Positions 41,576-50,843 are shown, counted from the stretch's first letter. The stretch: 64,000 nt of DNA from Swaminathania salitolerans (GCF_025994315.1 NZ_BAQE01000001.1), one strand, 5' to 3'. The notes: generated from the letters alone by a model not told the origin. Made by a program: numbers and translations.

Positions 41576-44131
41576 GTGAGAAAATCAGTACTGTTCCTTG
41601 TTGCCACCACGGCGATCACCCCCGCTCTCGGCGACAGGGCCCGGGCCGAAGCCCGCGCGGAAACCGGCGTCACGGGCGCTCCGGAGGATCTGCATCAGAA
41701 AAGGGCCGACAAGACGACGGCCATGACAAAGCAGAACAAGTTCTTCAAATCGACGGGCGATGCCGAGCAGGTGATCGTGACCGGCACGCGCGAGAGCCAC
41801 GTAAAGGCCCGGCAGAGCATCAGCCCCGTGGTCGTGATCTCTGCCAAGACTCTCGAGCGCACGGGCGAACTCAATGTGTCGAACGCCCTCACCCGCACCT
41901 ATCCGTCGATCACCATGAGCGCGCGCGGTTCCAACACGAACTCGCTCGTTTCCTCCGTGCAGATGCGCGGGCTCGGCCCGAATGAGACGCTCGTGCTCGT
42001 GGACGGAAAGCGCCGCCATTCGACGGCCAATATCGTCCAGAAACCCGGGCCGCAATTTGCCTCCTCCGGTGTCGATCTCAACATGCTCGCCGGAAACATG
42101 ATCGATCATATCGAGGTACTCGAGGATGGCGCAGCGGCCATGTACGGCTCGGACGCGATTGCCGGCGTGGTGAACATCATCACCAAGAAGAAGGATCACG
42201 GCCTGTCGCTCAGCGGTCAGGGTGGCGCAAATGCCTATCTCGGCAATGGCGTGCAGTATCAACTCGATGCCGATGGGGGTTTCAAGCTCGGCAAGGACGG
42301 GTTCGTTCATCTGGGCGCGCAGTTCTATCACACCGAACATGCGATCGCCTGGGGTCCCGATCACGCTTTGCTCGGTGCCTGGCCTGCGGGCGCCGATACG
42401 AAGAACTATTTCGTGGGCGTCAGACCCGGCTCCGAGAGCTGGCGGGGACGAAAGACAGACTATCTGAGCACCCCGAAGGAAACGCGTGAGACCTTTGCCC
42501 TGAATTTCGGCAAACCCCTTGCCGAGGGCGTCGAGCTCTACGGGCAGGCCACGCTGGCCTATCGCCACGCGGAAATGCGCGCCTATAAATTTCCCTATAT
42601 CGTCCCCGCCGCCGGTATCGAGGAACTGCGCCCGATCACAGCCGATGACGAGCTGGATTATGCAGCCGAGCTCGGCCTGAAGGGAGAGGATCTCTTCGGC
42701 TTCGACTGGAACCTCTCCAGCGTCTATGGCGGCGACAATTCACGCATCAGCATTCGTGACGTCGTGAATCTGGGGCAGCTGGCCCGCACCGGATACTCGC
42801 CGAGCAAGTTCTGGGACTATACCCAGAAAAACACGCAATGGACCAATAATCTCGATCTGCGCCGGGGTCTGAAGATATGGACCATGCCGGTCAGCCTCGC
42901 TTTCGGCGGCGAACACCGCCTCGACTCCTATCAGATCGTATCGGGCAACCCGGAATCCTATCTCGATGGCGGCCCGGTCGAACATGCCGGCATCCCTCCC
43001 CAATCGGCGGGAACATGGTATCGCAATATCTATTCGGCCTATGTCGATGCCACCTTCCGGCCGACGCGGAAACTCTCGATCGATGTTGCCGGACGGTACG
43101 AATACTATACGGACACGGAAAATACCGAGAACGGAAAGATCTCGGCACGATACGATTTCACCAACCGCTTCGCGCTGCGCGGCACGATCGCGAACGGCTT
43201 CCGTGCGCCAACCCTCCAGGAATCCCATTTCAGCCGACTCAACATCTATGCGGGAACCGGCAGCGTCGGCGGGCAGCTTCCCGTCCAGTCCGATGCCGCG
43301 CGCTCCCTCGGGGCGCAGGGTCTCAAGCCGGAGCGCTCTGTCAATGCGAGCGCAGGTTTCACGATGGAGCCGGTACGCGGGTTCCATGTCGAGGCCGACG
43401 TCTATCAGATCAACCTGCGCGATCGCATCGTCCAGGGCGGCACGATACGCGGGCCGCAGGCTCTGGACGCCATACGCTCCTTCGGGTTCGACGTCTCGCC
43501 GACTGCAACGAATGCAGCCGCATCCTCGGCCTATTTCCTTTCCAACGGCGCCAGCACGCGAACGCAGGGCCTCGATATCAAGGCGGATTATCTGGTTCGC
43601 ATGCACAGCTACGGCAATCTTGCGCTTACCGGGGCTCTCAACCTCAACCGGACGCGCCTGCATCATAACGGTCTCTCGACCCTCGGCAGACCTCTGCTGA
43701 ACGAGCAGACCATCGGCTATATCACCACGGCGACCCCACGCAGCAAGATCATCCTGAATGCGCTCTGGACCGTCGGGAAATGGGACATCAACCTGCGTCA
43801 GACCCGCTACGGCGAAACCACCAACATGATGACCTATCAGGACTGGACACCGGCATCGGCACGCTGCGAGAAGGGCGGCGCCCTGCGCTATTCGAACAGC
43901 TGTTTCGGACAGTTCAAGAACACCCCGCGCTGGCTCACGGATATCGAGATCGGCTACAGGATCACCTCCCGGATCCATGCAAGCCTCGGCGTAAACAACG
44001 TGTTCAATGTGCGCCCGCGTCGTCTTCCCGGCGTTCTGGTCCCGGCAGGCGGCTCGATGTACGACCAGTTCTCCAACCAGGTTCCCTTTACCGGGGGCTA
44101 TTATTTCGGCCGCGTCAGCGCCAGCCTCTGA
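41576..44131 (+). CDS. TonB-dependent receptor
   Basis: 851 residues from GTG 41576, which has GGAGA 5 nt upstream; the GTG at 41561 lacks an RBS. A signal peptide (VRKSVLFLVATTAITPALG) is followed by the TonB box region (AEQVIVTGTRESH) and the plug: SPVVVISAKTLERTG, LGPNETLVLVDGKRRH, IDHIEVLEDGAAAMYGSDAI and AGVVNIITKK. The barrel ends in FGRVSASL. The plug resembles receptors of the iron/catecholate or general OMR type (LVDGKRRH), which also take up sugars or peptides in proteobacteria; the ligand is unknown. Confidence 0.92.
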   Translation: MRKSVLFLVATTAITPALGDRARAEARAETGVTGAPEDLHQKRADKTTAMTKQNKFFKSTGDAEQVIVTGTRESHVKARQSISPVVVISAKTLERTGELNVSNALTRTYPSITMSARGSNTNSLVSSVQMRGLGPNETLVLVDGKRRHSTANIVQKPGPQFASSGVDLNMLAGNMIDHIEVLEDGAAAMYGSDAIAGVVNIITKKKDHGLSLSGQGGANAYLGNGVQYQLDADGGFKLGKDGFVHLGAQFYHTEHAIAWGPDHALLGAWPAGADTKNYFVGVRPGSESWRGRKTDYLSTPKETRETFALNFGKPLAEGVELYGQATLAYRHAEMRAYKFPYIVPAAGIEELRPITADDELDYAAELGLKGEDLFGFDWNLSSVYGGDNSRISIRDVVNLGQLARTGYSPSKFWDYTQKNTQWTNNLDLRRGLKIWTMPVSLAFGGEHRLDSYQIVSGNPESYLDGGPVEHAGIPPQSAGTWYRNIYSAYVDATFRPTRKLSIDVAGRYEYYTDTENTENGKISARYDFTNRFALRGTIANGFRAPTLQESHFSRLNIYAGTGSVGGQLPVQSDAARSLGAQGLKPERSVNASAGFTMEPVRGFHVEADVYQINLRDRIVQGGTIRGPQALDAIRSFGFDVSPTATNAAASSAYFLSNGASTRTQGLDIKADYLVRMHSYGNLALTGALNLNRTRLHHNGLSTLGRPLLNEQTIGYITTATPRSKIILNALWTVGKWDINLRQTRYGETTNMMTYQDWTPASARCEKGGALRYSNSCFGQFKNTPRWLTDIEIGYRITSRIHASLGVNNVFNVRPRRLPGVLVPAGGSMYDQFSNQVPFTGGYYFGRVSASL

Positions 44132-44163
44132 GACGCGCCAGCCTCTGAGCGCCAGCCTCTGGG
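44118..44163 (+). repeat. Short tandem repeat across the receptor stop codon
   Basis: The 15-mer GCGCCAGCCTCTGAG occurs at 44118-44132 and 44135-44149, and as GCGCCAGCCTCTGGG at 44149-44163. The first copy contains the last codons and stop of the TonB receptor. The rest of the 340-bp gap to the VOC gene (44132-44471) shows only GC hairpins and no gene. Confidence 0.75.
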
Positions 44164-44177
44164 AGCGGTCTCTCCTT

Positions 44178-44198
44178 CCGGGAGCGACATCCTCCCGG
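44178..44198 (+). terminator. Possible hairpin after TonB receptor
   Basis: Stem CCGGGAG/CTCCCGG with a 7-base loop, 46 bp after the receptor stop. No U-tract. Confidence 0.3.
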
Positions 44199-44471
44199 GC
44201 CGGTTCGGCCTTCATGGAAACGGGGCCCGGCCTGTCTGCACCTCACCACTGCGCCTCCGTACTGCGCCTGCAATGCGCCAGTAACGCGCCCCGGGTGCCA
44301 CCGGATGTCTCACCCGGGGGGCCTTGCCCCGGGAGCGCATCATGAACCTCAACGCACGCTGCATCGTCGGATGCAGCTTCGGATGCGCCGGGCTGACGGG
44401 CAGGGATTGACACCCGCATTGCCAGGCCCGACCTTCCTGACGCGACACACCGCCCATAGAGAGGAATTCGG

Positions 44472-44852
44472 ATGTTCAGCCACGTAATGCTCGGAAGCAA
44501 CGACCTCGAACGCTCAAAGACCTTCTACGACGCCGCGCTCGGTGCGCTCGGCTGTCCTCCGGCAACGCCGGACCCCAAGGGACGTCTGTTCTACAGCCAT
44601 GACGGCGGCCGTTTCATCATCACGAAGCCGATCGACGGCAAACCCGCAACAGGTGCCAATGGCGGCACGATCGGCTTTCTCGCCTCCTCCCCCGAGGCCG
44701 TAAAAGCCTGGTACGAGGCGGGAGCGGCACATGGCGGCACCCCCATCGAGGCACCGCCGGGCCCGCGCGAAACCGCAATGGGTACGCTCCATCTCGCCTA
44801 TCTCCGCGACCCGGACGGCAACAAGCTCTGCGCTTTCTACAAGGAAGGCTGA
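44472..44852 (+). CDS. VOC family (glyoxalase-like) protein
   Basis: 126 residues with the vicinal-oxygen-chelate layout: MFSHVMLGSNDLERSKTFYDAAL at the start, GRLFYSHDGGRFIIT, GTIGFLASSPEAVKAWYEA, and the end HLAYLRDPDGNKLCAFY. The metal-ligand positions His (FSHV) and the terminal acid region are partly kept. Such proteins include glyoxalases, dioxygenases and fosfomycin-type resistance enzymes; the substrate is open. RBS GAGAGGAA precedes the start. Confidence 0.88.
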   Translation: MFSHVMLGSNDLERSKTFYDAALGALGCPPATPDPKGRLFYSHDGGRFIITKPIDGKPATGANGGTIGFLASSPEAVKAWYEAGAAHGGTPIEAPPGPRETAMGTLHLAYLRDPDGNKLCAFYKEG

Positions 44853-44866
44853 ACGACGCTGACGGA

Positions 44867-44884
44867 CGGGGCGATTGCGCCCCG
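44867..44884. terminator. Hairpin between VOC and RND pump genes
   Basis: Stem CGGGGCG/CGCCCCG with a 4-base loop, between two converging genes. No T-run on either side. Confidence 0.35.
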
Positions 44885-44956
44885 ATCCGCAATCTCATCC
44901 CCTTCCCTAACTCCGCCTGCGCGCCCACAGCTTCCCCGGGAATCGCATCGTGCCGA

Positions 44957-47900
44957 TCATTCCGGCTTCCGGGATCCGCCGGTTCCGGAACCGCGTATGG
45001 CCCCGCTTCCGCCGAAGAGCCGTGCGTAAAGCACGGGCAATACGAAAAGCGTCAGGGCGGTCGAACTCACCAGCCCACCGATCACGACCGTGGCGAGCGG
45101 CCGTTCGACCTCCGCCCCGGCACTGCCCGAAAATGCCATCGGGAAAAAGCCGAGACTAGCAACTGAGGCCGTGGCGAGAACCGGACGGAAACGGCTTCGC
45201 GCCGCCGCAAAGGCGGCCTCTGCCGCACTCGATCCTGCCGCGCGAAACGTGCCGATCTGACTGAGTAGAACGACCCCGTTCAGAATGGCGACCCCGAACA
45301 GGGCAATGAAGCCGATACCTGCCGCGATGCTGAAAGGGAGCCCGCGCAGCGCCAGCGCGAAAACGCCTCCCATCGCCGCCACGGGCAGGTTGCAGAAGAC
45401 GAGACCAGCCGCCCTGGGCGATCCGAGTGCGGCAACCAGCAGCACGAAGATAAGCGTCAGCGCGACCGGAACGACGCGCTCGAGCCGCGCCATGGCCGTC
45501 TGCAGGTTGCGGAACTGTCCCGACCAGGCAAGACGATATCCCGGCGGCAGAGCGATCGCCGACACCTTTCGGCGCGCCTCGGCGACGAAGGAACTGACAT
45601 CCCGCCCCCGTATATTGGCCTGCACGACGACACGCCGATGCAATCCGTCACGATCGATGCGTGACGGCCCCTGATCGAGGCGGATCCGCGTCACATCCTT
45701 CAGGAGCGCCCATCCCTTGCCGTCCTGTCGTCGCAGCTGCAACCGGCCGATCCGGTCGATAGACCGGGAGACGGCTGACGGAAAACGGATCTGGGTCGGA
45801 ATCAGGGCATTGTCGAGAATGACTGGCCGTCCGATATGCCCACCGATGGCCTCGATCGTGGCCAGTATCTCCGGCACCGCTATGTCGAACCGGCCTGCCG
45901 CGTCCCGATCGACGTCGATATGGAGATAGGGAACCGTTCCCTCGCCCTGTCTGGCGACATCGGCCGCTCCGCGTACGCCTGAGACGGCCTGCACGACCTG
46001 TGCCGCAAGGGTATCGAGCACCGGGAGATCGTCTCCATAGATGGAGATCGCAAGCTGGGTCCGGACGCCGGATAACAGATCGTCCATTCTCATCTCGATG
46101 GGCTGGGTCCATGAATAGGCGGCATCGGGCATGTCATGCGTCAGTTTCGCATTCATCTCGTCAACGAGACGTGCCTGCGTCATGCCCGCGCGCCACGTCG
46201 ATCGCGGCTTGAGGAAGACGAAGCTGTCCGTCTCTCCAACGCCCATGGGATCGGTCGGGATCGCAGCGGTACCCGTGTTGCTGACCACGGTTTCGACTTC
46301 GGGAAACTGCCTGAGAATCCTCTCCTCCGCCGTGACCGATGCCAGCACCGTCGGCAGAGAGGCGCTGGGCAGACGCATCGCGCTCACGACCAGAGCGCCT
46401 TCCTCGAGCTGGGGGACGAATTCCCCTCCCAGATCTGCCGCAAGGAACAACGCCACCCCCATGAGAAGGCCGGTCGCGCCGAAGACCGCCCGGGCATGGC
46501 GCCCGCACCAGACGAGAGCCGGCTCGTAGAAACGGCGACACAGCCGCACAAAACGGGTTTCCCTGTCGTCGCCTCGCCCCCGCAGCAGGAGGGCCGACAG
46601 GACCGGCACGACGACGAAACAATAGGTCAGCGAGACCAGCAATCCCATGATGATGGTCTGAGCCATGGGGCGGAACATGCGTCCTTCCACCCCTTCGAGG
46701 GTCAGGACCGGCAGATACACCACGATGATGACCAGCACCGCGAAGATGACGGGCCGCGACACGAGGCGCACGGTCCTCACCGCCAGCTCCGTCATGGAGC
46801 GGCGCCCCCCGTCCCGGGCACGCTCGACCATCATGTGCTCCACGATCACGAGAGAGCCATCGACGATCATGCCGAAATCGATTGCCCCGAGACTGAGCAG
46901 ATTTGCCGAAATCCCGAAAAACCGCATCCCGACGAAGGCCATGACAAGCGAGACCGGGATGACCGAGATGATGACGAGCGCCGCGCGCCAGTCCCCGATC
47001 ACGACCAGAAGGGTCAGAAAGACGAGAACCGCGCCGAGGGCGAGATTTTCCCTGATCGTCCGGATCGTTTCGTCCGTCAGCGTGGCGCGACTGTAGAGCT
47101 GTCTGAGCGTGACGCCGGGAGGGAGCTGCTTTTCTATCGCGGGGAGTGCCCTTGCGATCGAAGCGAGAACGGCGTTCGAACTGGCCCCCTCCTGCATCAG
47201 CACGACGCCGTTGACGATCTCTCCCTTTCCGTCGCGCGTCACAGCACCCAGACGCTGGCGTCCCCCCAGGGAAACCCGCCCCAGATCGCGCAGGCGTATG
47301 GTGCTGCCATCGGGACCGTTTGCGACAGGGATCGCACCGAATGCCGCAAGAGACCCGATCAGCGCCCGCCCGACCACGACCCGCTGCTCCGCCTGATGGG
47401 CGATCCAGCCACCGCCCGAAGCGGCATTGTCACGCTCGATCGCCGCATAGACCGTCTCGAGGCTCACGTTATGGCTGCGCAGCCGGGCCGGATCGATCGT
47501 GAGCAGATAGGTCTCCTCGGCGCCGCCATTGACATTGACATCGGCCACCCCGGGAACGAGACGCAGCTGCGGCGCGACGGACCAGGTCATGAGACGATTG
47601 AGCGCGAGGGGAGAATACCGGGAATCGCCCCTGATCTCGATCTGCATGATCTCGCCCATTCCGGTCGCGAGCGGCCCCATCGTGACGGTCACGGGCGGAA
47701 CGATGGCCGCGCGCGCGCGCTGGAGGCGCTCACTGACCCGGCTACGGTCGAGATCGATATCCGAGCCGTCCTCGAATTGCAGATAGACGACCGAAACGCC
47801 GTTTCTCGATACGGAACGCAGATCGATCAGCCCGGGCAGGCCGGTAAGACTGGACTCGATCGGAAAGGTGATCTCCTTCTCGACCTCCTCGGTCGCAAGC

Positions 47901-48052
47901 CCGGGCGCCGTCACCGACACGAGCACCTGTCTGGGCGAGATATCGGGAACCGGCTCGACCGGCAGCCCCGGAACCGCCAGCAGACCGGCAAGCACGCACA
48001 GAAGAGCCAGACCGAGCACGGCGAGCCTGTTTTTCTGCAGGGCCATCCACAT
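44957..48052 (-). CDS. CzcA/CusA family heavy metal efflux RND transporter
   Basis: 1031 residues, the full length of a heavy-metal RND pump. Twelve membrane segments, two periplasmic porter loops. The charged motif in TM4, SLGAIDFGMIVDGSLVIVEH, carries the two Asp and the Glu of CzcA-type pumps (divalent Co/Zn/Cd/Ni export) rather than the Met pair of CusA. It works with the adaptor encoded upstream and an outer-membrane channel not seen here. The CsoR/RcnR gene at the head of the operon suggests Ni/Co or a similar ion. The gap from the adaptor gene is 9 nt. Confidence 0.94.
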   Translation of the reverse strand: MWMALQKNRLAVLGLALLCVLAGLLAVPGLPVEPVPDISPRQVLVSVTAPGLATEEVEKEITFPIESSLTGLPGLIDLRSVSRNGVSVVYLQFEDGSDIDLDRSRVSERLQRARAAIVPPVTVTMGPLATGMGEIMQIEIRGDSRYSPLALNRLMTWSVAPQLRLVPGVADVNVNGGAEETYLLTIDPARLRSHNVSLETVYAAIERDNAASGGGWIAHQAEQRVVVGRALIGSLAAFGAIPVANGPDGSTIRLRDLGRVSLGGRQRLGAVTRDGKGEIVNGVVLMQEGASSNAVLASIARALPAIEKQLPPGVTLRQLYSRATLTDETIRTIRENLALGAVLVFLTLLVVIGDWRAALVIISVIPVSLVMAFVGMRFFGISANLLSLGAIDFGMIVDGSLVIVEHMMVERARDGGRRSMTELAVRTVRLVSRPVIFAVLVIIVVYLPVLTLEGVEGRMFRPMAQTIIMGLLVSLTYCFVVVPVLSALLLRGRGDDRETRFVRLCRRFYEPALVWCGRHARAVFGATGLLMGVALFLAADLGGEFVPQLEEGALVVSAMRLPSASLPTVLASVTAEERILRQFPEVETVVSNTGTAAIPTDPMGVGETDSFVFLKPRSTWRAGMTQARLVDEMNAKLTHDMPDAAYSWTQPIEMRMDDLLSGVRTQLAISIYGDDLPVLDTLAAQVVQAVSGVRGAADVARQGEGTVPYLHIDVDRDAAGRFDIAVPEILATIEAIGGHIGRPVILDNALIPTQIRFPSAVSRSIDRIGRLQLRRQDGKGWALLKDVTRIRLDQGPSRIDRDGLHRRVVVQANIRGRDVSSFVAEARRKVSAIALPPGYRLAWSGQFRNLQTAMARLERVVPVALTLIFVLLVAALGSPRAAGLVFCNLPVAAMGGVFALALRGLPFSIAAGIGFIALFGVAILNGVVLLSQIGTFRAAGSSAAEAAFAAARSRFRPVLATASVASLGFFPMAFSGSAGAEVERPLATVVIGGLVSSTALTLFVLPVLYARLFGGSGAIRGSGTGGSRKPE

Positions 48053-48061
48053 GGGCAGATC

Positions 48062-49360
48062 TCAGTCCGATGCCAGGGAGCCCAGAAGGGCCATGGATTT
48101 GAGAACGAAGCTCCCTTGCGCCATCACGACGTCTCCCGCCTGCAGGGCACCGCTCACCGCCGCTTCCTCGTCGTTCCCGGCAAGTTCCTGCACCACGACC
48201 GGCACGAAACGCGTTGGCGAGCGACGCAGGAAGACAACGGTCTGGCCGTCGATTTCCTGCAGGGCAGCCTGCGGGACGATCAGCCCCCGGGCGCCACTCC
48301 CGGTCTCGAATCTGGCATCGAGCATCATGCCCGGACGCAACCGCGGAGGCGGATGGTCGAGAACGCAGACGACGCGCACCAGACCTGTCGCAGGATCGGC
48401 AAGACCTTCGATCGTATCGACCCGCGCGACGATCGCCGTATTATCCATCGCCGGATCATCCCCGGTATCTCTCCCGGCATTGTTCCCGGCATTTTTCCCG
48501 GCATCCCTTGGTCCGCTCTCCGATTCGCCGCCAGACCCACCCCCCTGGCCACTCGGGCGGAAGACGGCCCTGTCGCCCGGATCTATCCGGGATGCATCGT
48601 CGGGAGAGAGATCGGCCACCAGCCAGAGACGGGAGAGATCGACGATCGTCACCACCTTGTCTCCTGCCGTGATGTCCGAGGCCACAGCGCTGTTGACGGA
48701 CTGGACGACACCATCGACGGGAGAAACGAGATCCGATGCCTCGTCCTCCACGATCCGCTCTGTCACGGAGGTGAATTCCTCGGTCCTGCGATGCTCCAGC
48801 GTCTCGAGATCCGCCTTTCGTGCCGCAACCAGACCGCGCTGCTGCTCGAGAATCATGCGCCGTTTCTGCAGTTCCCCGGTCGATACGGCACTGCCCGCCA
48901 AGGCCAGACCGCGCTTGTAGAGCTGCTCCGCCTCGAGAGCGCCTGCACGCGCGGAATCGAGCGCCGCCTGCATCTGGGCATACTGGAGATGCAGTTCATG
49001 AAGGGAGTGATCGGTGTAGCTGACGAGGCTCTGCCCCTTTCTGACACGGGCGCCCGGCGTGACATGCACGTCGGTCACCTTTCCGCTGCCCGCCGGACGG
49101 ATGACGATGACGCGGCTCGTATCCGCATCCACCCGGGCCATCGCCCCGATACCCCGGATCAGCGTATCGCGACGCACGGTCGCGAACGACGTCCTTGCGT
49201 TGGTCTGGGCTTCCAGCGGCAGCTCATAGACATGGCGCCACGTGTCTTCCCCCCTGGCTGCCGGCGCCCCTGCCAGAACCGCACAGCCGATGATGACGCC
49301 TGTCGCAGCGAGGGAACGGAACGCCATGTGCGAAGCGAAGAGAAAGGCCACCTTACGCAT
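48062..49360 (-). CDS. Efflux RND periplasmic adaptor subunit
   Basis: 432 residues from ATG 49360, which shares one base with the regulator's stop (TGATG). A signal peptide ends near ARGED. Membrane-fusion-protein parts follow in order: lipoyl half (GSGKVTDVHVTPGARVRKGQSL), a coiled-coil hairpin (LHLQYAQMQAALDSARAGALEAEQLY), second lipoyl half (DLVSPVDGVVQSVNSAVASDITAGDKV), and beta-barrel (PGMMLDARFETGSG). An unusual Gly/Asn/Asp-rich insertion (GGGSGGESESGPRDAGKNAG, then GNNAGRDTGDD) interrupts the barrel and is built from a 12-bp DNA repeat. It links the pump to the outer-membrane channel. Confidence 0.9.
   Translation of the reverse strand: MRKVAFLFASHMAFRSLAATGVIIGCAVLAGAPAARGEDTWRHVYELPLEAQTNARTSFATVRRDTLIRGIGAMARVDADTSRVIVIRPAGSGKVTDVHVTPGARVRKGQSLVSYTDHSLHELHLQYAQMQAALDSARAGALEAEQLYKRGLALAGSAVSTGELQKRRMILEQQRGLVAARKADLETLEHRRTEEFTSVTERIVEDEASDLVSPVDGVVQSVNSAVASDITAGDKVVTIVDLSRLWLVADLSPDDASRIDPGDRAVFRPSGQGGGSGGESESGPRDAGKNAGNNAGRDTGDDPAMDNTAIVARVDTIEGLADPATGLVRVVCVLDHPPPRLRPGMMLDARFETGSGARGLIVPQAALQEIDGQTVVFLRRSPTRFVPVVVQELAGNDEEAAVSGALQAGDVVMAQGSFVLKSMALLGSLASD
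48474..48510 (-). repeat. 12-bp repeat within adaptor gene
   Basis: On the plus strand three adjoining units start CCCGGCATTGTT, CCCGGCATTTTT and CCCGGCATCCCT. On the coding strand they give the repeated GKNAGNNAG segment in the adaptor's variable loop. The unit length keeps the frame. Confidence 0.75.
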
Positions 49361-49770
49361 CAGAGATATCTGGCGAAATGGCTGAATTCCTCCAGCGCAT
49401 GCTCCTTGCTGAGACCGCCATCGGCCAGCGCCTCGACGATGCAATGCTCGACATGATCGCGGATCAGACGACGCTTTGCGTTGCGGATGGTGTTCTCGAC
49501 CGCCTGGATCTGCTGGGCCAGATCGGCGCAGCTCCGGTCGGACTCGATCATCTCGAGAATTGTCGCAAGATGACCGTGAGCCTGTTTCAGACGGATCGTC
49601 ACATTTCTGTGGCTGGGTTTGTGACTGGCCCCATGGTCGGACCCGTGACTGGGCTCGTGACTGGCCCCGTGGCTGGGCCCGTGACTGCCCCCGCGGCCCG
49701 GCCTGCGGGTGGGCCGTTGGCGCGGCTCGTGGTCTAGGGTGTCGGTCGGTCCGGGGCGCGTCTGGGTCAT
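49360..49770 (-). CDS. CsoR/RcnR family metal-sensing repressor with His-rich N-terminal tail
   Basis: 136 residues. The C-terminal ~80 form the CsoR/RcnR four-helix unit: RLKQAHGHLATILEMIES, then CADLAQQIQAVENTI and RDHVEHCI, with the conserved Cys at the start of helix 2 and the His pair DHVEH, as in RcnR-type Ni/Co sensors. The first 55 residues are unusual: seven His spaced every four residues (H30 to H54) in S-H-G-x repeats. It is the first gene of the efflux operon. A GC-rich dyad directly upstream could be its operator. The start at 49770 has GGAGG only 3 nt away. Confidence 0.87.
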   Translation of the reverse strand: MTQTRPGPTDTLDHEPRQRPTRRPGRGGSHGPSHGASHEPSHGSDHGASHKPSHRNVTIRLKQAHGHLATILEMIESDRSCADLAQQIQAVENTIRNAKRRLIRDHVEHCIVEALADGGLSKEHALEEFSHFARYL

Positions 49771-49779
49771 TCTCCTCCC

Positions 49780-49799
49780 ATACCCTGGGGGGGAGGGGT
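49780..49799 (-). promoter_or_regulatory. Putative CsoR/RcnR-type operator
   Basis: The plus strand reads TACCCT, seven G, A, GGGGT, close to the G-tract dyads (TAC...G-tract...GTA) known for CsoR/RcnR repressors. It lies 10 bp upstream of the regulator's start codon. Autoregulation of the efflux operon is inferred. Confidence 0.4.
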
Positions 49800-49830
49800 T
49801 GAGGAAGTCTTTTTCCGGATCGGCGACCGC

Positions 49831-50532
49831 TCAGGGAGCGGTTTCGACGAAAACGATCTCCGCATCTGCCAGGGCATGGACGGTCACAGAGGCTTCGTCG
49901 CGCACCGCGACGCCGTCTCTTGCCTCGAGCGCGAAGGGTCCGAAACTGGCACGACCCGAGGCAAGAACGGCATAGCCGCTCCACCCGGGGGAAAACGCCC
50001 ACGCAACCGACTGCCCCTGCTGCAATGTCGTCGCCCGAACCCTGGCACGGGCATTGATGGGCAGCGCGTCTTCCTCTTCCTCCATGCCCGATGCCAGAGT
50101 GACGAGCCGGCCTTCCCGCGCCCGAACCGGAAACGGACGGCTCCCCCATGAGGGCGCATGGCCGCGCCGGTCGGGCAGGATCCATATCTGGAACAATGTC
50201 GTGGGCTCGCGCTCCAGATTGAGCTCGCTATGGATGATGCCGCTCCCGGCGGACATCACCTGAACCTGCCCGGCACCGGTGCGCCCCTCATTGCCCAGAG
50301 AGTCGCGATGGGTGATGGCGCCCCGGCGAACATAGGTGATGATCTCCATGTCGCGATGCGGATGGGCCGGAAAACCGGCATCCGGCGCGATTTCGTCATC
50401 ATTCCAGACGCGCAGCGCCCCCCAGCCCATCCTCTCGGGCGCGCGATACTCTGCAAAGGAAAAATGATAGGTGGCGCGCAGCCAGCCGAGATCTGCACGA
50501 CCCAGCGAAGCGAGAGGCCTTGGTTCGATCAT
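49831..50532 (-). CDS. Pirin family protein (YhhW-like)
   Basis: 233 residues of a bicupin. The N-terminal cupin has the metal ligands in FPAHPHRDMEIITYV and the later His/Glu in SGIIHSELN. RVWNDDEIAPDAGF and FQIWILPDRRGHAPSW match E. coli YhhW, which has quercetinase activity. The C-terminal cupin is degenerate, as in that branch. Cytosolic; physiological substrate unknown. Confidence 0.92.
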   Translation of the reverse strand: MIEPRPLASLGRADLGWLRATYHFSFAEYRAPERMGWGALRVWNDDEIAPDAGFPAHPHRDMEIITYVRRGAITHRDSLGNEGRTGAGQVQVMSAGSGIIHSELNLEREPTTLFQIWILPDRRGHAPSWGSRPFPVRAREGRLVTLASGMEEEEDALPINARARVRATTLQQGQSVAWAFSPGWSGYAVLASGRASFGPFALEARDGVAVRDEASVTVHALADAEIVFVETAP

Positions 50533-50791
50533 CGGGGAAGTCCTTTTTCGTCGGATGTGTCCGGGTCCCTTCGCATATGGGATGCGGATCCGGCTTCGTA
50601 CAGGGCTTGCCCGGCGCCTCCGCGCCGCTGACAGCCTTCGTCCGGAACATTGCGGGCAGGAAAGCCACGGGCGAAACGCGACCGGCGGGAAACAGCCTGC
50701 GGAATACCGGGGGAGCGGTTCCGGGGGGCTGATTTCTTGCCGGAATCCGGTTTTCGAAGCAGGTTCTGGAAATTGCGGCGCAGACTTGCTA
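50533..50791. other. Intergenic region between pirin and XRE regulator
   Basis: The divergent pirin and XRE genes are separated by 311 bp. Apart from the palindrome at its right end (listed separately) I see no gene, repeat or RNA motif. Confidence 0.4.
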
Positions 50792-50811
50792 GGGTGAATA
50801 CTTATTCGCCC
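50792..50811 (+). promoter_or_regulatory. Palindrome upstream of XRE regulator gene
   Basis: GGGTGAATA-CT-TATTCGCCC is a 20-bp dyad with a single mismatch, 33 bp upstream of the XRE start codon. The place and form fit an autoregulatory operator bound by the XRE dimer. Confidence 0.5.
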
Positions 50812-50843
50812 GTTTTCCGTGACAGTCCAGAGACCCGAGAAAC

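Noticed and set aside
46136..49456. 1106-aa plus-strand open frame opposite the RND pump and adaptor
   Set aside because: Antisense to two well-conserved genes; the composition (Arg, Gln, His, Asp) is that of a shadow frame.
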